64,000 nt of DNA from Thiodiazotropha sp050305635. GTDB lineage: Bacteria; Pseudomonadota; Gammaproteobacteria; Chromatiales; Chromatiaceae. The notes beneath the pieces were generated by a model. That model did no database searches. It was not told the DNA's origin and was given only the letters and a program-made list of their open reading frames with translations. The stretch is from contig JBNLFS010000057.1 in NCBI GenBank assembly GCA_050305635.1, positions 1-64,000 of the forward strand. The letters are read 5' to 3'. Shown here in pieces: positions 18,163-25,915 of this stretch. The position numbers and the translations under genes were made by a program. Numbering within the stretch: the first letter of the stretch is position 1; each line of letters starts with the position of its first letter.

Positions 18163-18705
18163 TCAGAGGCCTTCCAGCCTTGCATTATGTTGTTCGGCAT
18201 CCAACCCATTGGCCAGGTAGGCGATTGAAATACCGGGCTTGCGCGTCCAACTCAGTTCGATGCGCCAGGCCTCGTCTGGAAGATGCCAGACCAGTTGCAT
18301 CTGCCCCTCTCCGCGACGGATCGCTCCGATCTTCCCGGACAGGTTGCGCACGTAGTCGGGAAACAGGCTCTGATCCGCAGGCTGGCCGTACTTCTCCTGC
18401 AAATGGCGCTGAAGCTCCACAAAGGTAACTTGATTGCCCGGTTCATAGGTACGCAGGATCTTGTAAATGTGATCCCGGTAGGACATTACATAGATCAGTT
18501 CCCGCTCGACCCGGTAAACCACGCCTCGACGATCCCCATCGGTCACCGGCGCGGATTCCGGAGAACGCTCCCTGAGCAGTTGATTGAAACTGCCGCCCAG
18601 ACAGTAATGGTCGAACACCACCCGGATACACTCCCCCATCGAGGGTTGGGCGAACACCAGGCCCGCGAGCGCCAAACTGCCGATCATCAAGCATCGTCTG
18701 ACCAT
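18163..18705 (-). CDS. Small exported protein of unknown function
   Basis: A 180-residue product with a cleavable signal peptide (MVRRCLMIGSLALAGLVFAQPSMG). The mature part has two Cys near its start (ECIRVVFDHYCLGGS) that may pair, then a mixed alpha/beta stretch (GVVYRVERELIYVMSYRDHIY, LQRHLQEKYGQPADQS). No family was recognised. Its start overlaps the 3' end of the Mut7-C gene by 19 bases, suggesting translational coupling in a unit Mut7-C, this gene, lipoprotein. Confidence 0.65.
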   Translation of the reverse strand: MVRRCLMIGSLALAGLVFAQPSMGECIRVVFDHYCLGGSFNQLLRERSPESAPVTDGDRRGVVYRVERELIYVMSYRDHIYKILRTYEPGNQVTFVELQRHLQEKYGQPADQSLFPDYVRNLSGKIGAIRRGEGQMQLVWHLPDEAWRIELSWTRKPGISIAYLANGLDAEQHNARLEGL

Positions 18706-19460
18706 GAATCTCCCCTGTTACGCAACGCATCGACCCAGGCGGACAGTTGCCGGTAGTGACTGCCCTTCCAATAAACCTGTCCGCAGTTCCGGCAAAGCCA
18801 GAATTCATTATAGTGACGCCGCACCCGATTGGGCAGCCTGTCGGCAATCCGTTCGGCATCGGCCGATAGGAGTTCACCGTTGCACAGGGTGCAGCGGCTG
18901 AAGGGCGCCAACTGCGCGATCAAATCAAAGCGCTCGACCACCTCCTGGAGTTGCTGATGAGGCTCGATCGCATGCACATAACAGCCATGGGTCAGCTCGC
19001 GGTGCATCAGAAGAGCCCGGTCACGAGTCAGCAGGACACGCTGCTCAGCGATGGAGCAATCGACCAGAGCGCGGTCCCCCGCGTCGTTGCGAAACCGGGT
19101 ATCGAACCCCACCAGCCGCAGCAGCCGGGCCAGTTTGCCCAGATGCGCATCGGCGACGAATCGCGGGACTCTCAAAGGACGCTCCCGAAGTTTCAGCAAG
19201 GGAGAGACATCCAGCGCCTCGAACATGGGATAGACACTGATGCGATCTCCCTCCCGCAGGGGGTAATCGAGGGCCACCGACCGGCCATTCACCAGGATGA
19301 TCTCGATCTCCGTATGCGGCACGCCGAGCTTTTCGATCAAGTGCTTGACACTCTGCCCGGCCTGAAATACTTGCAGAGTATCGCGTTTTCGCAGAGCCGT
19401 GGGGAGAAAATCGTTCAGCTCCTCATAGAACCTCAGGGTGACCTCAGGCATCTGACCCAT
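18687..19460 (-). CDS. Mut7-C RNase-domain protein with N-terminal ubiquitin-like domain
   Basis: From the ATG at 19460 the product is 257 residues. Residues 1-85 form a ubiquitin/ThiS-like fold (VTLRFYEELNDFLP, EIEIILVNGRSVALDYPLREGDRISVYP). The Mut7-C domain (about 95-250) begins PRFVADAHLGKLARLLRLVGFDT and has the acidic residues of a PIN-like nuclease (DAHLGKLAR, LLTRDRALL). A zinc-ribbon follows (CTLCNGELL, FWLCRNCGQVYWKGSHY). Such fusions are known in bacteria and are predicted to act on RNA. The frame stays open further upstream, but that part runs through a REP doublet and is not protein-like, so the shorter start is preferred. Confidence 0.8.
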   Translation of the reverse strand: MGQMPEVTLRFYEELNDFLPTALRKRDTLQVFQAGQSVKHLIEKLGVPHTEIEIILVNGRSVALDYPLREGDRISVYPMFEALDVSPLLKLRERPLRVPRFVADAHLGKLARLLRLVGFDTRFRNDAGDRALVDCSIAEQRVLLTRDRALLMHRELTHGCYVHAIEPHQQLQEVVERFDLIAQLAPFSRCTLCNGELLSADAERIADRLPNRVRRHYNEFWLCRNCGQVYWKGSHYRQLSAWVDALRNRGDSWSDDA

Positions 19461-19580
19461 CGACTTGATCGACAGTCGTGAGTAATGAATCCAAGCACCG
19501 GGAGCGCACATGGACATTTGGGGTTCCCGGGTAACCACAAGCAGTCGGGAGGCAAGGCATACACCACGAGGATACTGACA

Positions 19581-19692
19581 CTCGTTCCCACGCTCTGCGT
19601 GGGAATGCAGACCCAGGGTCCGGTGAAAATCCATGCCGGCTCCATGCCAGGGTACTTAGGTATGCGTTCCCACGCAGAGCGTGGGAACGAGA
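19581..19692. repeat. REP doublet (REPIN-like), copy 2
   Basis: An inverted pair of the palindrome seen at 13807-13922: ctcgttcccacgctctgcgt with gggaatgcagaccc on the left, and cttaggtatgcgttcccacg with cagagcgtgggaacgaga on the right. It lies between the Mut7-C gene and xthA. The right arm with its cttaggtatgc flank is shared with the copy at 54675-54790. Confidence 0.75.
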
Positions 19693-19734
19693 CGTGAACA
19701 TCAGGATGGCCTCAGGCATGGGATCGCCGGGGTG

Positions 19735-20550
19735 TCAGAAATCGAATTCCGCCCACACCGGACAGTGATCCGAAGGCTTCTCCATGGCACGGATATCGTA
19801 GGCGATACCGACCTCGGTACAGGCGCTGATCAGGGGCCGGGTGGCCAGCATCAGGTCGATGCGCAGACCCCGCTTGGGCTCCCGTTCGAAGCCCCGGCTG
19901 CGGTAATCGAACCAGCTGAACCGGTCATCCACATCCGGCTTGAGGGTACGGAAGCTGTCCTGCAGCCCCCAATCCATGATGGCCTGCAGCCAGGCCCGCT
20001 CCTCGGGGAGAAAACTGCACTTGCCGGTCTTCAGCCAGCGTTTGGCGTTGTCCTCGCCAATGCCGATGTCCGTGTCCAGGGGCGCCACGTTCATGTCCCC
20101 CACCAGCAGCAGGGGCTCGTCCGGGCTGTGATGGGTCTGCAGGTAGCTGAGCAGATCAGCGTAGAATTTCTCCTTGGCGGGAAACTTCACCGCGTGGTCC
20201 CGGCTCTCCCCCTGGGGAAAGTAGCCGTTGATCACGCTGAATTCACCCCCTTTGGGCGAACGGTAGCGACCCACGATGAGGCGGCGCTGGGCATCGTCCC
20301 CATCCGTGGGAAAACCCTTGCTCACCGCCAGGGGTTCGGTCTTGGAGAGCAGCGCCACCCCGTAGTGGGTCTTCTGACCGTGATAGCAGGCCCGGTAGTC
20401 CAGCGCCGCGATCATATCCAGGGGAAAATCCTGGTCCTGGACCTTGGACTCCTGAATCCCGATGACATCGGGGTCGTAGGCCGCTTTGAGCTGCTCCAGC
20501 TGATGGGCCCGGGCGCGGATCCCATTGGTGTTGAACGATACAATCCTCAC
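19735..20550 (-). CDS. xthA: Exodeoxyribonuclease III
   Basis: A 271-residue Exo III-type AP endonuclease for base-excision repair, full length for the family. Motifs in order: MRIVSFNTNGIRAR, GIQESKVQD (metal-binding Glu), INGYFPQGESRDH, LVGDMNVAPLDTDIG (catalytic Asp/Asn), FSWFDYRSRGFE, RGLRIDLMLAT and the C-terminal PSDHCPVWAEFDF with the catalytic His. It is cytoplasmic. The upstream 102-residue gene is on the same strand with a gap of about 90 bases. Confidence 0.93.
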   Translation of the reverse strand: MRIVSFNTNGIRARAHQLEQLKAAYDPDVIGIQESKVQDQDFPLDMIAALDYRACYHGQKTHYGVALLSKTEPLAVSKGFPTDGDDAQRRLIVGRYRSPKGGEFSVINGYFPQGESRDHAVKFPAKEKFYADLLSYLQTHHSPDEPLLLVGDMNVAPLDTDIGIGEDNAKRWLKTGKCSFLPEERAWLQAIMDWGLQDSFRTLKPDVDDRFSWFDYRSRGFEREPKRGLRIDLMLATRPLISACTEVGIAYDIRAMEKPSDHCPVWAEFDF

Positions 20551-20638
20551 AGGTGTTTGCCTCTGCTCTCAGGGTTATGGACGCATGACCGGGGGGGCGC
20601 CATGCAGGATGATATCAGGGGATCTGCGGAGAGTGGCC

Positions 20639-20944
20639 TCATCCCCGGGAGGGCAGAACCTCGAGGGTCTCCCCTTCCCCCATCTCGTAACCGTGCCGGT
20701 AGGCCTTGCCCCAGGGCAGAAAGGGACTCTCCTCGGAGACCGCTTGCGGGGCCGGGTTCAGCGCCTCCTGAACGCTCTGCGCGTACCCCTGCCGGTTCAT
20801 CGCGGCGACCATGCCGTCCGCATAGCCCCGGTTGTACCAGAGCTGCAGATCCGCATCCTCCGGCGCCAGACCGGAGGTCTCCGCATAGAGGTTCTTTACC
20901 ACCGGCAGGAGCCGCGAAAACACCTCTTCCCCCGATCGATTCAT
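20639..20944 (-). CDS. Small hypothetical protein
   Basis: The ATG at 20944 (GGGTGG just upstream) gives 101 residues: a helical, acidic protein with NRSGEEVFSRLLPVVKNLYAE, LWYNRGYADGMVAAMNRQGY and WGKAYRHGYEMGEGE. The repeated YxxGY/YxHGYE pattern hints at a helical repeat seen in small cytoplasmic proteins, but no family was recognised. A longer start at 21004 is possible, but its added part is not protein-like. It probably shares a promoter with xthA downstream. Confidence 0.6.
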   Translation of the reverse strand: MNRSGEEVFSRLLPVVKNLYAETSGLAPEDADLQLWYNRGYADGMVAAMNRQGYAQSVQEALNPAPQAVSEESPFLPWGKAYRHGYEMGEGETLEVLPSRG

Positions 20945-21130
20945 CTGCCACCCATCCTGATCTGTCCTACTCCGCCCCAGGGACGGAACTCGAATTGAAA
21001 CCATCGCAGAAGCCTACCACGGGCCATTCCCCATCACTACCCACCGGGCTTTTTCCTCACCCCCGGCCGGTTGTAATTCCGCCCCTGTGTAGCGATCATG
21101 GTCGCATATTCGGATGCAGGAACCTGAACC

Positions 21131-21898
21131 ATGCTGATTGTCATCTCACCCGCCAAAACCCTTGATTACGAGACCCCACCGATCACCCGGAGTCATACCA
21201 AACCCCGGTTTCTCAAGGACTCCCAGCGACTGGTCACCCATCTGCGCAACTACTCCTCGCTGGACCTGGCGGAGCTGATGAAACTGAGCATGAAGCTGGC
21301 GGAGCTCAACTTCGAGCGCTATCACGACTGGAAGACCCCGTTTTCAATGAAGAACGCCAAACAGGCGGTGCTCGCCATGAAGGGGGACGTGTACACCGGT
21401 CTGGATGCGGAAACCCTGAGCGAGGAATCCCTGGATTTCGCCCAGACGCATCTGCGCATCCTCTCCGGACTCTACGGGGTGCTCAAACCCCTCGACCTGA
21501 TGCAGCCCTACCGGCTGGAGATGGGCACCAAGCTGCCCAATGAAGCAGGCAAGGATCTGTACGCCTTCTGGGGTGAAACCATCACCCGGGCGATCAACAA
21601 GGACCTCAAGGCCCAGGGTGACGATGTACTGATCAATCTCGCCTCCAACGAGTACTACAAATCGATCAAACCGAAACTGATAGAGGGTCGCATCATCACC
21701 CCCCAGTTCAAGGAGCGGAAGAACGGCGGCTACCCGATGATCGGGGTGTTCGCGAAGCGGGCTCGGGGCCTGATGAGCCGCTACATCATCGACAAGCAGT
21801 TGCAGGAGCCGGAAGCCCTGAAGCGCTTCAAGGTCGAGGGTTACGCCTACAACAAACCACTCTCCAAAGGTGACCAATGGGTGTTCACCCGCGGCTGA
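21131..21898 (+). CDS. yaaA: Peroxide stress protein YaaA (DUF328)
   Basis: A 255-residue protein covering the full YaaA family: MLIVISPAKTLDYETPP start, ELMKLSMKLAELN, KQAVLAMKGDVYTGLDA, LSGLYGVLKPLDLMQPYRLEMGTKL and NLASNEYYKSI. YaaA lowers free iron and DNA damage during peroxide stress and binds DNA. AGGAACC precedes the ATG. The gene overlaps the downstream TatD-family gene by 22 bases. Confidence 0.93.
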   Translation: MLIVISPAKTLDYETPPITRSHTKPRFLKDSQRLVTHLRNYSSLDLAELMKLSMKLAELNFERYHDWKTPFSMKNAKQAVLAMKGDVYTGLDAETLSEESLDFAQTHLRILSGLYGVLKPLDLMQPYRLEMGTKLPNEAGKDLYAFWGETITRAINKDLKAQGDDVLINLASNEYYKSIKPKLIEGRIITPQFKERKNGGYPMIGVFAKRARGLMSRYIIDKQLQEPEALKRFKVEGYAYNKPLSKGDQWVFTRG

Positions 21899-22662
21899 TC
21901 GACGCCCACAGCCATTTCGACGACGCCTCGTTCGACGCGGACCGGGAACAGGCGCTGCAAAGGGCTCATGACTCGGGGGTGCGCGAGCAGGTGATCCCAG
22001 CGGTCATCTCTGCCGGGTGGCCGAGGATCCGCGACCTGTGCGGGGACTACCCCGGGCTCTACCCGAGTTACGGCCTGCACCCCATGTACCTGAGCGATCA
22101 TCGGGAATCCCATCTCCAGGATCTTGAGCAGTGGATCGAGCATGAACGGCCGGTGGCGATCGGGGAGTGCGGTCTGGACTTCTACATCCCCGATCCCCAG
22201 CCTGAACTTCAGCAGTTCTATTTCGAAGGCCAGCTGAGCCTGGCCCGGCAGTATGATCTCCCGGTGATCATTCATGCCCGGCGCTCGGTGGAGGAGGTGA
22301 TCAACACCCTGCGGCGTTATCCCGGCGTGCGGGGCATGCTGCATAGCTTTTCCGGCAGTGAGCAGCAGGCGCTGCGCTTGATCGATCTGGGGTTTTACCT
22401 CAGCTTCGGCGGACCGGTCACCTATCCCCGGGCCCAGCGCATGCACCGGCTGGTGCAGCGCCTGCCACTGACCTCCCTGATGCTGGAGACCGACTCTCCG
22501 GATCAACCCAACTGCGACCACCGGGGCGAGCGCAACGAGCCGGCCCGTCTCACAGAAGTGCTCGAACAGGTCAGTACTCTGCGAGGCGAGTCCCCCGAGG
22601 TGATTGCCGAGCAGACCCGCCGCAACACCTACCGGCTGTTCGACCTGCACCCCGACGACTGA
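21877..22662 (+). CDS. TatD-family metal-dependent hydrolase (YjjV-like)
   Basis: A 261-residue TIM-barrel hydrolase. Metal ligands: LIDAHSHFDD (HxH), AIGECGLDFY (Glu), VIIHARRS (His), MLHSFSG (His) and LMLETDSPD (Asp). TatD proteins act as DNases or deaminating hydrolases; YjjV-type members are the closest in look. The ATG lies inside the end of yaaA (22-base overlap), so the two genes are co-translated. It is cytoplasmic. Confidence 0.88.
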   Translation: MGVHPRLIDAHSHFDDASFDADREQALQRAHDSGVREQVIPAVISAGWPRIRDLCGDYPGLYPSYGLHPMYLSDHRESHLQDLEQWIEHERPVAIGECGLDFYIPDPQPELQQFYFEGQLSLARQYDLPVIIHARRSVEEVINTLRRYPGVRGMLHSFSGSEQQALRLIDLGFYLSFGGPVTYPRAQRMHRLVQRLPLTSLMLETDSPDQPNCDHRGERNEPARLTEVLEQVSTLRGESPEVIAEQTRRNTYRLFDLHPDD

Positions 22663-22775
22663 CGCCCGATCCTGCCAAACCGGTTAAAATAATCGCTTGA
22701 TTCCTTCGGCAAGGACATGACTCCGACCCCGTCCCCCGCTATGATGAGCCGGTTTTTTGAATTTGGAGTCAAGCC

Positions 22776-23774
22776 ATGTCGCGTAAAGGAATTCTCGTCA
22801 CCGGAGGCGCCGGATACATCGGCAGCCATACGGCCCGTCAACTGGGTGAAGCCGGAGAGCGCCTGGTCACCCTGGACAACCTTTCCACGGGATTTCGTGA
22901 TGCGGTGCTCTTCGGTGAACTCGTCGTTGGCGATACGGGTGACCGGGAACTGGTCAGCCGGGTGCTCAAAGAACACGAGGTGGACACGGTAATGCATTTC
23001 GCCGCCCACACCGTGGTTCCGGAATCGGTGGAAAACCCGCTCAAGTACTACGCCAACAACACCTGCAACACCCGCAATCTGCTGCAGTGCTGCGCCGAGG
23101 CGGGGGTCAAACACTTCGTGTTCTCCTCCACCGCCGCGGTCTACGGCATCCCGGATTCGGGGATCGCCTACGAGGACGCACCCACCCAGCCCATCAATCC
23201 CTACGGGACTTCCAAGCTGATGTCGGAGATGATGCTGCGGGATCTGGCCTTTGCCAGCGACCTGCGCTACATCGCCCTGCGTTACTTCAACGTCGCGGGC
23301 TGTGATCTCGAGGGACGCATCGGCCAGTCCACCCCCAAAGCCACCCTGCTGACCAAGGTGGCCTGCGAAGCGGCGGTGGGCAAGCGCGACGCGGTCTACA
23401 TCTTCGGCACCGACTATCCGACCCCGGACGGCACCGGAGTGCGGGACTACATCCATGTTGAGGACCTTGCCGACGCACATGTCAAAGCCCTGGACTACCT
23501 GCGCGGCGGCGGCGAATCCGCCACCCTGAACTGCGGCTACGGCCACGGCTACTCGGTGCGCGAACTGCTCAAATCGGTGGAGGACGCCAACGGCGAACCC
23601 CTGAAGATCATCGAGGCGGAACGCCGTGCGGGAGACCCGCCGGAGCTGGTCGCCGGCGCCAAGAAGGTGCGTGATGTGCTCGGCTGGATCCCCCGCTACG
23701 ACAACCTGGCCACCATTGCCAGCTCCTCGCTGGCCTGGGAGCGCAAACAGCTCGAAAACCCCTGGAAGAACTGA
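22776..23774 (+). CDS. galE: UDP-glucose 4-epimerase
   Basis: A 332-residue short-chain dehydrogenase-type epimerase that interconverts UDP-glucose and UDP-galactose. The NAD site is VTGGAGYIGSHTARQL. HFAAHTVVPESVENP, FSSTAAVYG and the catalytic NPYGTSKLMSE (Tyr-x3-Lys) follow, with the substrate segment RYFNVAGCDLEGRIGQ and TPDGTGVRDYIHVEDLADAH. TTGGAG sits a few bases before the ATG. uppP follows five bases after the stop, so the pair supplies envelope precursors together. Confidence 0.93.
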   Translation: MSRKGILVTGGAGYIGSHTARQLGEAGERLVTLDNLSTGFRDAVLFGELVVGDTGDRELVSRVLKEHEVDTVMHFAAHTVVPESVENPLKYYANNTCNTRNLLQCCAEAGVKHFVFSSTAAVYGIPDSGIAYEDAPTQPINPYGTSKLMSEMMLRDLAFASDLRYIALRYFNVAGCDLEGRIGQSTPKATLLTKVACEAAVGKRDAVYIFGTDYPTPDGTGVRDYIHVEDLADAHVKALDYLRGGGESATLNCGYGHGYSVRELLKSVEDANGEPLKIIEAERRAGDPPELVAGAKKVRDVLGWIPRYDNLATIASSSLAWERKQLENPWKN

Positions 23775-23778
23775 ACCG

Positions 23779-24579
23779 ATGGAACTGCTGCAGATCATCA
23801 TCCTGGCGGCGGTCCAGGGCCTGACCGAGTTTCTGCCGATCTCCAGTTCCGCGCACCTGATCCTGGCGCCCCAGATCACCGGTTATGCCGATCAGGGACT
23901 GGCCTTCGACGTAGCGGTGCATGTGGGCACACTGGCAGCGGTTGTCGGTTACTTCCGCCATGAGGTGATCCGCATCGGCGGCGACTTCTTCCGCTCCTGG
24001 GTCAACCCGGCGGCCCGTTCCCGGGAGTCCCGCCTCGGCTGGATGATCGTCCTGGCGACCCTGCCGGTCGGGGTCTTCGGCCTGCTCATGAAGCACCTGG
24101 TGGAGACCGACCTGCGCGCCCCCCTGGTCATCGCCATCACCACCATCGGTTTTGGCATCCTGCTGCTGGTCGCGGATCTGATGGGCAAGCGCCAGCGTGA
24201 CGAATACTCGCTGAACTGGATGCAAGCCCTGGTGATCGGGGTGTTTCAGGCCATGGCCATCGTTCCAGGCACTTCCCGCTCGGGTTCCACCATGACCGCG
24301 GGACTGATGCTGGGACTGACCCGGGAGGCCGCATCCCGTTTCTCGTTTTTGATCTCCATCCCCACCATCGTGATGTCGGGCGGCCTGCTAGGCCTGGATC
24401 TGCTCGAGAGCACCACGCCGGTGGACTGGCTGTCCATCGGACTGGGTATCGGCCTGGCGTTTATCACCGCCTACCTGTGCATCCATTTTTTCCTGCGTTT
24501 CATCGAGAGCATCGGCATGTGGCCCTTCGTCATCTACCGGTTTCTACTGGGAGGGCTGATCATCGCTTACCTTTTGTAA
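23779..24579 (+). CDS. uppP: Undecaprenyl-diphosphate phosphatase
   Basis: A 266-residue BacA/UppP-type membrane protein that recycles the lipid carrier for peptidoglycan and other glycans. The two family motifs are present: LTEFLPISSSAHL near the N-terminus and PGTSRSGSTMTAGLMLGL in the second half. There are about eight hydrophobic helices. The ATG at 23779 follows the galE stop by four bases; longer in-frame starts lie inside galE. Confidence 0.93.
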   Translation: MELLQIIILAAVQGLTEFLPISSSAHLILAPQITGYADQGLAFDVAVHVGTLAAVVGYFRHEVIRIGGDFFRSWVNPAARSRESRLGWMIVLATLPVGVFGLLMKHLVETDLRAPLVIAITTIGFGILLLVADLMGKRQRDEYSLNWMQALVIGVFQAMAIVPGTSRSGSTMTAGLMLGLTREAASRFSFLISIPTIVMSGGLLGLDLLESTTPVDWLSIGLGIGLAFITAYLCIHFFLRFIESIGMWPFVIYRFLLGGLIIAYLL

Positions 24580-24659
24580 GAGGTACGATCAAGGCGTCGG
24601 CATCCGGGAATCAGTACGGATCAGAGCCGATCAGCATACAATCCGATACAATAGACGCC

Positions 24660-24689
24660 TTGACTCTCACAAACACGGAATGGGATAGT
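24660..24689 (+). promoter_or_regulatory. Candidate sigma70 promoter of an acidic lipoprotein gene
   Basis: TTGACT (24660-24665) is followed after 18 bases by GATAGT (24684-24689), about 50 bases before the ATG at 24740. The -35 box matches five of six consensus positions and the -10 box four of six. A strong ribosome site (AGGAAGAAGGA) precedes the start codon. Confidence 0.45.
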
Positions 24690-24739
24690 TTGGGCAGATA
24701 CCGAACTCTCCCTGACAGACCAAGGAAGAAGGAATCAAT

Positions 24740-25243
24740 ATGATAAAGACACTCATCAAACTCTCAGCCACGATCCTGTTTACCCTGAGTATATCCGCAT
24801 GTTTCAGCGGTGGCGGTGACGACGTCAAGGTCAAGACCTTCAAGATCAACGGTTCAACCTCGGAACTCGAAGATGGCCGGGTGGTGATCGATTCGAACAT
24901 CAACAGCGGTAAATTCGAGCTGGTCTGGGAAGTCGATGACGATCATGCGAGCGGCTACTACACTTGGTTTTATCTGAGTGTCAACAGCAATCTCTCCAGA
25001 GACAATGACATCGATTTCTACTATGTCTACTGCGGAGAGACCGGGCGCTGTGACCACGATGATGACAACGACGAGGATTGCTGGTTCGACAACAACCTCG
25101 AAATGGTCTGTGAGGACGATGATGATCCGACCACCGATGTCGACGATCTCATCGACAGTCTGCCTGAAGACCTCTACATCATCATCGAGGCCTGCAACGA
25201 CGCGGATTGCGACACCGAAGCGGTCCCGGTGCGCCTGCGCTGA
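24740..25243 (+). CDS. Acidic, Asp-rich lipoprotein
   Basis: A 167-residue product with a lipoprotein signal (MIKTLIKLSATILFTLSISAC, lipobox ISAC). The mature part has a short beta-like domain (KFELVWEVDDDHASGYYTWF), then a run of Asp-rich segments (CDHDDDNDEDCW, CEDDDDPTTDVDDL) with Cys residues around them. The acidic loops suggest calcium or metal binding. No family was recognised. It is monocistronic, with its own promoter upstream and a hairpin directly behind. Confidence 0.7.
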   Translation: MIKTLIKLSATILFTLSISACFSGGGDDVKVKTFKINGSTSELEDGRVVIDSNINSGKFELVWEVDDDHASGYYTWFYLSVNSNLSRDNDIDFYYVYCGETGRCDHDDDNDEDCWFDNNLEMVCEDDDDPTTDVDDLIDSLPEDLYIIIEACNDADCDTEAVPVRLR

Positions 25244-25258
25244 TTTTTCATTTCAATC

Positions 25259-25287
25259 ACCGGGAGTCGGCCCAACCGGCTCCCGGT
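25259..25287 (+). terminator. Strong hairpin behind the acidic lipoprotein gene
   Basis: accgggagtcgg, a 5-base loop (cccaa), then ccggctcccggt form a 12-bp stem with a single G-T pair, 16 bases after the stop codon. No long T run follows, so termination may be factor-assisted. Confidence 0.55.
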
Positions 25288-25431
25288 AGAGAATGATGAT
25301 ATCCATGGATGGAATTGACCACAGATCCGATCGAACGGATAGCCTTGAATCGAGCGGATTCCCAGTTCGATGCTCAACGACCTTTTTTGATTATTCAATT
25401 GCTTCAGCCATAGAAACTGTACCAGCGGCTG

Positions 25432-25832
25432 TTGAGTTGAGATGTTCGCTGCGCACGCGTTTTTTATTCCCCCTCTCCCGCAAGGGGAGAGGGAAATCAC
25501 GGATCGAGTAAGGTGGCTAGCGGATAGTCTGTCACTACCTCCCCGATCAGTATCCGTAGATCGGGTTAGCGAAGCGTAACCCGACGAACTACGACACTAT
25601 GCCCGTTCATCTCAGGTTACGCTGCGCTATCCCGGCCTACCCGCTGGAAAGGTTTTTGTTATTCCCATCGGGGTCAGTTTCTGCAGGATCCCGGGTTCCA
25701 CTTCGTTTCACCCGGGCTACATTCGAGCAGTCACTCAACGTACTTCAATTGTGATTCCCCTCTCCCCTTGCGGGAGAGGGCCTGGGAGAGGGGGAATCAA
25801 AAAACCGTGCGCGCAGCGAACACCACAACTCA
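25432..25832. repeat. Repeat island: about 75-bp inverted arms around two other palindromic repeats
   Basis: The left arm (25432-25501: ttgagttgagatgttcgctg, ttttttattccccctctccc, gcaaggggagaggg) recurs inverted as the right arm (25751-25832), with an extra nine or so bases inside. Between them lie an inverted pair of the gggttagcgaagcgtaaccc family (25554-25585 and 25613-25640) and one copy of the cccgggttccacttcg family (25685-25720). No gene is seen anywhere in the 628 bases from 25288 to 25915; this island fills most of them. Confidence 0.7.
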
Positions 25833-25915
25833 AAACTTCCTCAATCAGCCGCTATTCGGTATGCGAAACCTGATTCATCGGGGCTGAGTTTGCAGGGCAG
25901 TCATAGGTTCTTCTT

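Noticed and set aside
19681..21165. Long + strand open frame of 494 codons
   Set aside because: Antisense to xthA and the small hypothetical gene; the C-terminal half is low-complexity Pro/Arg.
22629..23879. Minus strand open frame of 416 codons
   Set aside because: Antisense to galE, which carries all epimerase motifs.
25466..25495. ccctctcccgcaaggggagaggg palindrome as a terminator or CRISPR repeat
   Set aside because: It occurs as part of longer inverted arms far from gene ends, without regular spacing or spacers.
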